A stretch of DNA of 6,298 nucleotides from Balneola sp. (GTDB lineage Bacteria; Bacteroidota; Rhodothermia; Balneolales; Balneolaceae): positions 1-6,298 of the forward strand of contig PCAT01000118.1 in the NCBI GenBank assembly GCA_002730655.1. The letters run 5' to 3'. A model generated the notes under the pieces. That model worked only from the letters and a program-made list of their open reading frames with translations. It was not told the DNA's origin and made no database searches. How positions within the stretch are numbered: the stretch's first letter is position 1; the number at the start of each line of letters is the position of its first letter. Of this stretch, positions 1 through 5,953 are shown piece by piece. Both the position numbers and the translations under genes were made by a program.

Positions 1-2163
1 TGCTGCGGTGGAAATTTCGATTGGGTCCGCCATCAATGCCCGCTCGGTAGGATAAGCTGCCGTTGCTCCAACAGTCAAATTTGAATTGATGGCTGTGTCT
101 GTGCCTAAACTAGAAATTGAAGAAACAAAATTTCCAGTTGTCGTCAGCCGTTCTATAGAGGCTCCAATATACGTATCACCTATATCTGTCGCTAAATAAT
201 TAGCATCATACTGCGCACTTGAATAAAAACCATTAGCTTGAGTTATTATAGATGCTGCTTCTAATTGCGTTAGCGGTTTGCCAGCTATATGCACCCCTTC
301 CTTTGTAAATATTTGTATATCTGCATCTCCAGTATCTCCTGGGATTAATACTCCAGTAGAGGTCCCAAACGTTCCTTCCTCCAATAAAGAATAATTAGGT
401 GTAGAAGCAGACGTTATACTTAAAGTAGAAGAATTACCGCCGGCAAATAAACCCAAATCAGAAAAAGAATAGGCGTCAGCGTCATCAGATCTGATAGCAC
501 CATTGTTGAGATATTCAGCTAAAACTGAATAATTATCAAAAGTCCCGGCAATATCCCCTAAAACAAAATTTCTATCGGTACCATTTAATTTAAGTGTTAA
601 CGTGGCACTATTATCCAATGAAGTAATATCTTGACCAAATTGTATTTTTGGTTGCGTTTGAATAGAGGTAAGCTCGTTAATCCTGCTGACGTTTTTAAAC
701 ACACCAAGAACACCATTATTTAAAAAGTTACTGGGATTTGCGCTATTTTGTGAACTGGAAAAAACTTCGCTTAAATTAGCGAAACCAGATAATTTTGGTT
801 CCTCAAATTTACTTATAGAAAGCCGAGTTGAACTTACATTTTCTGGATCGCGCTCTACCAAATAAAATGAACTAGCAGCCAAATCACGGCCGTCTTGGAG
901 CAGCAGATTTAAATTCTCTGATAGCCCGTCCGTAAATTCAATATTGAATTCATCACCAAGAGAGGCTTTGCCAGCTATATTGATTTTAATACCATCAAAA
1001 TCAAAAGTATCTTTAAATTCAGCTATTTCTTCCCCAAAATTATTTTTCAAACTCCAGATGTCTTTGGATGCATCATAATCAACTTTGAAACTTTCTCCGT
1101 TTTTAGTATTGGTTGAACCTGCGATATTGATTTGAGATGTGCTGTACTCATCAGAAGTTTTAAGAATTTTAACTCCGTCCAAGTTAAAAAAATCACCTCC
1201 AAGTTCACCGTTTAAATTTGTGCCCAAGTTATGTAATTCGTTAAATTCAGAAACTAGTTTTCTGGTCATTTGATCTAGAGCAGATTTAGTTTCGACGAGT
1301 GCAATGTCGGCAGCTAAATTCCCAGAAATTCTTCCAGATTGCAGTTGAATTTTCGACAGACCTCCACCGTTTGAGTTATCTAAAAAAATCTTTGGACTTC
1401 CCCCACTTTGCTGAACAACTAAGTTCGAATGGACTACTCCTGAAAGAAGAGGTCTACCTTGTCCTGCCGTGCCAATAGAAATATCTATCATTCCGCCTGA
1501 TTTGTAATCGACGTTAACTTCAACTAAGTTACTGAGTTCTTTGATCAATGCATCTCGCTGATCCAATAAGTCATTTGGAGCTTTGCGTGCTGGTTCATTT
1601 CCAAGCAACTCTTCTTGAATTTCAGTCAGTTGTTTAAGTATACCATTCGCCTCGGAAACATCAGTGTCTAAATTTTCCAAAACAAAATTTCTTAAATCTG
1701 AAATACCATTTGCGACTATAACTATTGAAGAAGCCAATGCTTTAGCGTTATCAACCGCCACATGTCGAGATGCTAAATCAGAAGGATCTTGCGCAACTAA
1801 ATTGAATGACTCAAAAAGTTCCTGAAGTCTTTGCGAAACTGACCCTTGCGTAGGTCTGACGACTTGTTCTAATTGGTTCAACACAGTTGCCTGAGCAGTA
1901 GAAAAAGCAAATCCTGAGGCGGCATTTTGCAATTGAATATCGATGAATTGATTAAATGCTCTTGTTATGCCGTCAATTTTTACGCCATATCCAGCAGAAT
2001 TTGATATTTGAAGAGCGTCTGACCCAGACTTGACCTCGCTTATATGAGCCTCACGCCTTGCGTAAGCCTCGTTTCCAACGTTAGCAATATTTTGACCGGT
2101 TGTTGCAAGGCCCTCTTTGTATGCCTGCAAACCAGATTTAGCAATTCCATATATATCGCTCAT
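1..2163 (-). CDS. flgK: Flagellar hook-associated protein 1 FlgK (C-terminus beyond window)
   Basis: FlgK is the first hook-filament junction protein, exported by the flagellar type III system and assembled on top of the hook. The frame is open from an ATG at 2163 through 721 codons to the window edge, with no stop. The N-terminal D0 helix is clear (SDIYGIAKSGLQAYKEGL, then NIAN at residues 25-28). The family hallmark LLDQRDALIKELSNLVEVNV lies around residues 198-217. The MTRKLVSEFNELHNLG...GGDFFNL segment is at about 299-327, and LGDEFNIEF...DLAASSF at 402-432 matches the conserved stretch near the end of the middle domain in ordinary FlgK. Residues from about 433 to 721 are extra relative to E. 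coli FlgK (about 547 aa), and the C-terminal D0 helix is still missing, so the full protein probably exceeds 800 residues. The start overlaps the flgJ stop as ATGA, with GGA 8 bases upstream as a ribosome site. The usual N-T-x-G-Y loop reads GNEAY here. Identification is secure; the function of the extra region is unknown. Confidence 0.95.
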   Translation of the reverse strand, partial: MSDIYGIAKSGLQAYKEGLATTGQNIANVGNEAYARREAHISEVKSGSDALQISNSAGYGVKIDGITRAFNQFIDIQLQNAASGFAFSTAQATVLNQLEQVVRPTQGSVSQRLQELFESFNLVAQDPSDLASRHVAVDNAKALASSIVIVANGISDLRNFVLENLDTDVSEANGILKQLTEIQEELLGNEPARKAPNDLLDQRDALIKELSNLVEVNVDYKSGGMIDISIGTAGQGRPLLSGVVHSNLVVQQSGGSPKIFLDNSNGGGLSKIQLQSGRISGNLAADIALVETKSALDQMTRKLVSEFNELHNLGTNLNGELGGDFFNLDGVKILKTSDEYSTSQINIAGSTNTKNGESFKVDYDASKDIWSLKNNFGEEIAEFKDTFDFDGIKINIAGKASLGDEFNIEFTDGLSENLNLLLQDGRDLAASSFYLVERDPENVSSTRLSISKFEEPKLSGFANLSEVFSSSQNSANPSNFLNNGVLGVFKNVSRINELTSIQTQPKIQFGQDITSLDNSATLTLKLNGTDRNFVLGDIAGTFDNYSVLAEYLNNGAIRSDDADAYSFSDLGLFAGGNSSTLSITSASTPNYSLLEEGTFGTSTGVLIPGDTGDADIQIFTKEGVHIAGKPLTQLEAASIITQANGFYSSAQYDANYLATDIGDTYIGASIERLTTTGNFVSSISSLGTDTAINSNLTVGATAAYPTERALMADPIEISTAA

Positions 2164-2504
2164 GATCTAGTTCCATGCGGAGACATTTGTTGTATTATTG
2201 CCTCTGCAATTCCAATATCGACCAATTCACTCGAACTTTTAGCCAGCTCAGCATCAAACATCTGAACAAAACTATCGTCTGAGTCTGTATCAAATAGCCC
2301 ATCACTAAGTTTACTTTCTCTTGCCTGCTTCAAGAGCATTTCTAAAAATATTGCTTCAAATTGATTTGCTACAGATTTTAAATCATCATTTTTATTTGAC
2401 TGATGATCAAAGTTGGGTGCACTGTCGGCCTCACGAGAAAAATTTAACTTCGCTTTCCCGATCAGTTCCAAGTTCTCAATATGAGCATTATTTATAGTAG
2501 CCAT
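2160..2504 (-). CDS. flgJ: Single-domain flagellar rod assembly protein FlgJ (rod-binding domain only)
   Basis: A 114-residue protein matching the N-terminal rod-binding half of FlgJ, which acts in the periplasm as a scaffold or cap for rod polymerisation. The conserved core is residues 43-108: KSVANQFEAIFLEMLLKQAR, then the acidic SDGLFDTDSDDSFVQMFDAELA stretch, then the closing helix VDIGIAEAIIQQM. Residues 1-40 are polar and probably disordered. E. coli FlgJ is about 313 residues, with a C-terminal glucosaminidase (muramidase) domain. Here the frame closes with a clean TGA right after the rod-binding domain, and the next gene begins in that stop codon, so the short form is native and not a truncation by mutation. 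A separate peptidoglycan hydrolase is presumably encoded elsewhere. It starts 9 bases after flgI, with only a weak TAGAG ribosome site 7 bases before the ATG. No secretion signal is seen, as expected for a type III-exported protein. Confidence 0.92.
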   Translation of the reverse strand: MATINNAHIENLELIGKAKLNFSREADSAPNFDHQSNKNDDLKSVANQFEAIFLEMLLKQARESKLSDGLFDTDSDDSFVQMFDAELAKSSSELVDIGIAEAIIQQMSPHGTRS

Positions 2505-2513
2505 CGAAAAACT

Positions 2514-3635
2514 CTAAATAACTATCAATTCAGCATTAAGTGCACCTGCTTCACGCAAAGCCTCTAATATCGCAACCAAGTCAGAAGGAGTCGCGCCCAC
2601 AGCATTTATAGCATCTACAAGATCGCTAAGAGAAACACCGGAATCAAATAAAAAGGCTTTTGCAAGGTCTTCCTTGACCTCAATTTCAGTGTCCGGAACT
2701 GCAGCGCCAGCAGCATTCGCTTGAGCTCCATCGCCAATCGCAGTTGCATCACCACCTTCAATATTTACATCTTCACTGACCTTTACAGATAAAGTACCAT
2801 GAGAAACTGCAGCAGGTGTTACTTTAACATTGCCACTAATAACTAATGTACCTGTTCTAGAGTTTACGATAATCTTTGCAGGCGGAGTACCCCTATCAAC
2901 CTCAATGTTTTCTAAAATCGAAACAAAGGAAACTTTCTGGGCGGGATCCTCTGGAGCTCTAACTCTGACGCTATTCGTATCAAGCGGAATAGCTATTCCA
3001 GGTCCTAATAAATCATTGACGGCATTAGCGATGTTGTTGGCTGTAGAAAAATCGCCTCTATGCAAATTCAATATAACAAAGTCTGTGCTTAAAAATTCAG
3101 TAGGAACTAATCTCTCAACTGATGCACCTCTTGGAATGCGGCCTACAGTAGGAATATTTACTGTTAAAGAAGAATTATCGGCACCTTCAACGCCCAATCC
3201 GCCAACAACAATATTTCCTTGTGCTATGGCGTATGTCTCTCCGTCTGCACCTAGTAGAGGCGACATTAGAAGTGTCCCACCTTTTAGTGAAGTTGCACCA
3301 CCAACAGTAGACACGGTTACATCTATAGCCTGTCCAGGTTTAGTAAATGGAGGAAGATCAGCAGTTAGCATAACAGCTGCGGCGTTATCACCATTAAAAC
3401 CATCTAAATCGGATGTTACGCCAAATCTTGAGACTAATGACTGCATTGACTGCAAGGTAATCCCCGTATTCCCATCACCTGTGCCAGCCAAACCAACTAC
3501 AACCCCATATCCAACTAACTGATTAGATCTTATACCAGCTAACGAAGTCAGGTCCTTAATCCTGTCGGCAAATAAACAACTCGTTTGGCCCACAAAAATA
3601 AGTGAAACTAGCAATATACGTATAATTCTAAACAT
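2514..3635 (-). CDS. flgI: Flagellar P-ring protein FlgI precursor
   Basis: FlgI forms the P ring around the distal rod in the periplasm. The 373-residue length is close to the E. coli form (365). Residues 1-23 are a Sec signal peptide: a basic start (MFRIIR), a hydrophobic core (ILLVSLIFVG), and a probable cut after LFA-23. The mature protein opens with the family hallmark DRIKDLTSLAGIRSNQLVGYGVVVGLAGTGDG (24-55). The C-terminus GVSLSDLVDAINAVGATPSDLVAILEALREAGALNAELIVI is also diagnostic. The mature part has no cysteine, so it lacks the intramolecular disulfide known from E. coli FlgI. A Gly/Ala-rich stretch around residues 293-314 replaces the usual P/Q-type linker before the C-terminal block. 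The ATG is preceded by AAGG, which overlaps the flgH stop, at 8-base spacing; the gap to flgH is 10 bases. Identification is very secure. Confidence 0.97.
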   Translation of the reverse strand: MFRIIRILLVSLIFVGQTSCLFADRIKDLTSLAGIRSNQLVGYGVVVGLAGTGDGNTGITLQSMQSLVSRFGVTSDLDGFNGDNAAAVMLTADLPPFTKPGQAIDVTVSTVGGATSLKGGTLLMSPLLGADGETYAIAQGNIVVGGLGVEGADNSSLTVNIPTVGRIPRGASVERLVPTEFLSTDFVILNLHRGDFSTANNIANAVNDLLGPGIAIPLDTNSVRVRAPEDPAQKVSFVSILENIEVDRGTPPAKIIVNSRTGTLVISGNVKVTPAAVSHGTLSVKVSEDVNIEGGDATAIGDGAQANAAGAAVPDTEIEVKEDLAKAFLFDSGVSLSDLVDAINAVGATPSDLVAILEALREAGALNAELIVI

Positions 3636-3645
3636 TTACCTAACC

Positions 3646-4317
3646 TTAAACTGGATTGAGGGTATCAAGTACCCTGGTATACCAACCCTTTTTACCTGTT
3701 CTTGCAGTATCGCCAGCACCCACATAATTGATATCAGCATTTGCAATCCGATCCGACTGAACAATGTTGTCTGAAGAAATATCTCTAGGTCTAACTATTC
3801 CAGAAACCCTTATATATTCATCACCATTATTCAAAGTTAACTTTTTCTGGCCTAAAATTTCTAAGTTACCGTTTGGATAAACACGGACGACATGTACAGA
3901 TATTAGCCCTGAGAGCGAATTTGACTGATTAGTAGAGCCTGATCCAGAGAATGTACTTGCTCCAGTAGATCCAAGCTCAGCAGAGTTACCCAAGGAGTTC
4001 GGCAATATGCTTCCCATCACTGTGGGCAAAGTTACTGTGTTTTCACTGGTCTTAGAACTGGCCGCATTTTGTGATTTTGTCGCCTGAAAACTTTCAGTAA
4101 AGGATACCGTTAGAATATCACCTACTCTGTGAGCACGCGCCTCCATCGCGAAAAGGTTACCCTTATCTTTTTTATAGATGCCCCCAAAATCTTCCTGAGC
4201 AACCTCTTCTTCAGAATTTTCTAGATATATTGGTTCAAAATCTACGGAGCGCTGTTCTTCCACATAGGTATCGCAAGCTACCAGTACTGAACAAAACGGT
4301 AAAACATACTTTAACAA
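3646..4317 (-). CDS. flgH: Flagellar L-ring lipoprotein FlgH precursor (TTG start)
   Basis: FlgH forms the L ring in the outer membrane, around the rod. The 223-residue length fits the family (232 in E. coli). The start is TTG at 4317-4315. It is the only standard start codon in frame between the gene and an upstream in-frame TGA at 4353-4351, and AGGTG lies 4 bases before it. Residues 2-14 are a very short signal peptide (LKYVLPFCSVLVA) ending in a lipobox L12-V13-A14-C15, so Cys15 is the likely lipidated residue; Asp16 follows it. The typical FlgH block GGIYKKDKGNLFAMEARAHRVGDILTV is at residues 45-71. A Ser/Thr/Gly-rich segment follows (85-137). The conserved SGLISVHVVRVYPNGNLEILGQKKLTLNNGDEYIRVSGIVRPRDI region is at 136-180, and the end ...GKKGWYTRVLDTLNPV is also family-like. 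It lies 7 bases after flgG. Identification is secure; the precise N-terminus is slightly less so. Confidence 0.94.
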   Translation of the reverse strand: MLKYVLPFCSVLVACDTYVEEQRSVDFEPIYLENSEEEVAQEDFGGIYKKDKGNLFAMEARAHRVGDILTVSFTESFQATKSQNAASSKTSENTVTLPTVMGSILPNSLGNSAELGSTGASTFSGSGSTNQSNSLSGLISVHVVRVYPNGNLEILGQKKLTLNNGDEYIRVSGIVRPRDISSDNIVQSDRIANADINYVGAGDTARTGKKGWYTRVLDTLNPV

Positions 4318-4321
4318 GATA

Positions 4322-4326
4322 CACCT
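4322..4326 (-). promoter_or_regulatory. Ribosome binding site deciding the flgH TTG start
   Basis: The minus strand reads AGGTG-TATC-TTG. AGGTG is complementary to the 5' part of the anti-Shine-Dalgarno sequence and overlaps the flgG stop codon TAG (4327-4325). It is 4 bases from the TTG, a short but workable distance for this register. No ATG or GTG lies in frame between this site and the in-frame stop upstream, so the site supports TTG as the real start. Confidence 0.65.
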
Positions 4327-5113
4327 ACAAGTTTCGAGAAATAAATTGCATCATTTCGTCAACAGCGGTGATTGATTTTGAGCTTACCTCGTAAGCCCGC
4401 TGCGTTTCAATCATATCAACCAGTTGCTGAACAACATTTACATTTGAACTTTCTACGTAGCCTTGAAGGACTTTACCAAATCCCCCGTCAAGCGGAGCGC
4501 CTTCCTGTGCTACCCCACTTTCAGCAGATGGAACTAAAAAGTTTTCCCCTACAGGGGTCAAGCCTCTGGGATTACTGAAATTGGCTAACGATATTTGACC
4601 AACTTCTTGGGCAATGTCATTTCCAGGTGCCGTCACACTTACTATTCCTGTATTTGAAATATTTATACTGGTTGCGTCTGTTGGTATTTGAATTTGAGGC
4701 TGCAGAACATAACCGCTAGTAGTTGTTAAGACACCCTCCGCATTACGGGATAGAATTCCAGATCTTGTATAACCAACTCGACCATCAGGCAGCAACGCCT
4801 GGAAAAATCCTGGACCATCAATTGCTAAGTCCAAAGAGTTATCTGTACTAACCAAACCACCTTGAGTGAAAAGTTTTTGTGTACTAACTACCTTAACCCC
4901 AGTACCAACTGCGAGTGGCGACGTTAGAGCCGTATCATCGGCTGTCTGCGCACCAGCTGTTTTAACAATTTGATAGAATAGAGACTCAAAATTTGCTCTA
5001 TCGCGCTTAAAACCTGTGGTATTCACATTAGCCAGGTTATTAGCAATTACTTGCATTTTATACTGTTGAGCGGTTAGGCCAGTTTTGGCTACGTGCATTG
5101 CTGATGTTGACAT
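4325..5113 (-). CDS. flgG: Flagellar distal rod protein FlgG
   Basis: FlgG is the distal rod subunit, exported by the flagellar type III system; it spans the periplasm and passes through the P and L rings. At 262 residues it matches the usual length (260 in E. coli). The N-terminal D0 block AKTGLTAQQYKMQVIANNLANVNTTGFKRDRANFESLFYQ (9-48) is canonical. It is followed by the FlgG-specific segment IVKTAGAQTADDTALTSPLAVGTGVKVV (49-76), which separates FlgG from the hook protein and stiffens the rod. LDLAIDGPGFFQALLPDGRVGYTRSG (94-119) is the common rod/hook core. The C-terminal helix GYVESSNVNVVQQLVDMIETQRAYEVSSKSI...FISRNL (218-262) closes the protein. The ATG at 5113 has AGGG at 9-base spacing. 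Upstream, in the 56-base gap to flgF, is a sigma-54-type promoter motif, so flgG may begin its own transcript. Identification is very secure. Confidence 0.97.
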   Translation of the reverse strand: MSTSAMHVAKTGLTAQQYKMQVIANNLANVNTTGFKRDRANFESLFYQIVKTAGAQTADDTALTSPLAVGTGVKVVSTQKLFTQGGLVSTDNSLDLAIDGPGFFQALLPDGRVGYTRSGILSRNAEGVLTTTSGYVLQPQIQIPTDATSINISNTGIVSVTAPGNDIAQEVGQISLANFSNPRGLTPVGENFLVPSAESGVAQEGAPLDGGFGKVLQGYVESSNVNVVQQLVDMIETQRAYEVSSKSITAVDEMMQFISRNL

Positions 5114-5144
5114 TTCTTTTTGCCCTTTTCTTTAATCAACTAGG

Positions 5145-5161
5145 AGCAAGCTTTATGCCAA
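5145..5161 (-). promoter_or_regulatory. Putative sigma-54 (RpoN) -24/-12 promoter upstream of flgG
   Basis: The minus strand reads TTGGCATAAAGCTTGCT. Against the RpoN consensus YTGGCACGNNNNTTGCW it matches 11 of 13 specified positions; the two mismatches are the C and G after TGGCA. The invariant GG (5159-5158) and GC (5147-5146) are separated by exactly 10 bases, as required. Counting the C of GC as -12 puts transcription start near 5134, giving a leader of about 21 bases that contains the AGGG ribosome site (5126-5123) before the flgG ATG at 5113. The site is in the largest gap of the operon. RpoN control of rod, ring and hook genes is well known in flagellated gammaproteobacteria such as Vibrio and Pseudomonas. 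Promoter activity itself is inferred, not shown. Confidence 0.65.
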
Positions 5162-5176
5162 ACATAAATTTATGTT
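5161..5176. repeat. 16-bp perfect palindrome over the flgF stop codon
   Basis: AACATAAATTTATGTT equals its own reverse complement over all 16 bases; the next bases outward (A at 5160, G at 5177) break the symmetry. It covers the last codon of flgF and its TAA (5172-5170), and its edge touches the -26 position of the putative sigma-54 promoter. There is no GC-rich stem or following T-run on either strand, so it does not look like an intrinsic terminator. As DNA it could be an operator for a dimeric regulator; as RNA it could form only a weak 6-bp hairpin with an AATT loop. Its function is unknown. Confidence 0.6.
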
Positions 5177-5925
5177 GGTAGGTTCATTAACTTTGCACCG
5201 GCACTATCAAGATCGCTTGCTTTTTTTATCAACTTCACATTGATCTCAAATTGTCGCTGCATATCGATATTTCTAATAAGCTCTTCGATAGCACTTACAT
5301 TTGAAGACTCTAAAAAGCCTTGTCCAAATCTAGCAGTCTGATCTGCAGCCGGCACAGTGCCATCTGGCTTACGGATATTACCATCCAGACTTTTTACAAG
5401 CTGATCAACCTCACTAGAAGTTGATCCAATAAAACCAACACTTGTCAGCTGTCCATCGGGAGCGCCGGCCTGCTGAACAAGAACCTCCCCAATATCTGTG
5501 ATACTCATTGAGGTAAAATTTGGAAGAATGATAGGTTCCAGGCCATCTGATAAGACAAGATCCCCAACCCCATTTACCAATTGATTTTGGGCATTCAGTC
5601 CCAAATCTCCCCTTCTTGAGAGAGCGATTTCACCGTTTTCTGGTTGAATGTAAAAAAAACCACCATTTAAAACTGCTACATCAGTCTCAAGCCCAGTGTT
5701 TTGCAATTGCCCAGACTCGTTGGAGAATTTCCTAACCTCAGTTTCCAAAGGTAAAACCTTAGCTGATAGCTTTTCTAGCTCTTTAAGAAAACCTGCATTT
5801 CCTTCGTTTGGTAAATCCCGCCGGAACCCTGGTACATTTACGTTAGCCAAGTTATGGGCAAGATCAAATTTATTGTCTTGCATCTGCCTTAGTGCACTTA
5901 ATGCCGTTTGGGCTAGCCTATCCAT
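5170..5925 (-). CDS. flgF: Flagellar proximal rod protein FlgF
   Basis: FlgF is a proximal rod subunit, exported by the flagellar type III system. Its length, 251 residues, equals the E. coli protein. The N-terminal D0 helix begins MDRLAQTALSALRQMQDNKFDLAHNLANVN, followed by VPGFRRD (31-37) where rod proteins normally have TTGF. The core LETDVAVLNGGFFYIQPENGEIALSRRGDLGLNAQNQLVNGVGDLVL (79-124) corresponds to the family's D-A-I-x-G-x-GFF...YTRxGxF block, and SITDIGEVLV (141-150) also fits. The C-terminal helix GFLESSNVSAIEELIRNIDMQRQFEINVKLIKKA (203-236) ends in the FlgF-like tail SAGAKLMNLPT. It follows flgE by 28 bases with no strong ribosome site before the ATG at 5925; TAAG just before the start and GGAC further up are the only purine-rich candidates. 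Position between flgE and flgG supports the name. Confidence 0.94.
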   Translation of the reverse strand: MDRLAQTALSALRQMQDNKFDLAHNLANVNVPGFRRDLPNEGNAGFLKELEKLSAKVLPLETEVRKFSNESGQLQNTGLETDVAVLNGGFFYIQPENGEIALSRRGDLGLNAQNQLVNGVGDLVLSDGLEPIILPNFTSMSITDIGEVLVQQAGAPDGQLTSVGFIGSTSSEVDQLVKSLDGNIRKPDGTVPAADQTARFGQGFLESSNVSAIEELIRNIDMQRQFEINVKLIKKASDLDSAGAKLMNLPT

Positions 5926-5953
5926 AACTTAACAAGTCCAAATCTTACTTTAA

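Noticed and set aside
3175..3182. Exact sigma-28 -10-like sequence GCCGATAA on the minus strand, inside flgI
   Set aside because: The -35 partner TAAA is absent at the required 15-base spacing (CGGA instead), and the bases encode the conserved-looking GADN of FlgI about 1 kb before flgK. Taken as chance.
2830..3522. Long plus-strand open frame of 230 codons antisense to flgI
   Set aside because: Its product has no recognisable features and lies wholly opposite a certain flgI gene; it is a shadow of the flgI codon pattern. The same applies to the shorter plus-strand frames at 2044-2265, 4372-4578 and 5696-5932.
3559..3580. Lipobox reading of the FlgI signal peptide at Cys20 (GQTSC)
   Set aside because: The -3 residue is Gln, which does not fit a lipobox, and FlgI is a periplasmic ring protein; cleavage after Ala23 just before DRIKDL matches the family.
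5161..5176. The palindrome as an intrinsic terminator after flgF
   Set aside because: The stem would be short and AT-only, and no T-run follows on either strand.
5347..5362. Second sigma-54-like match on the minus strand (TGGCAC, then GC at correct spacing) inside flgF
   Set aside because: The -24 part is perfect, but the -12 part reads CGGC without the TT. It lies within coding sequence (DGTVPAAD), about 240 bases before the next start. Not convincing.
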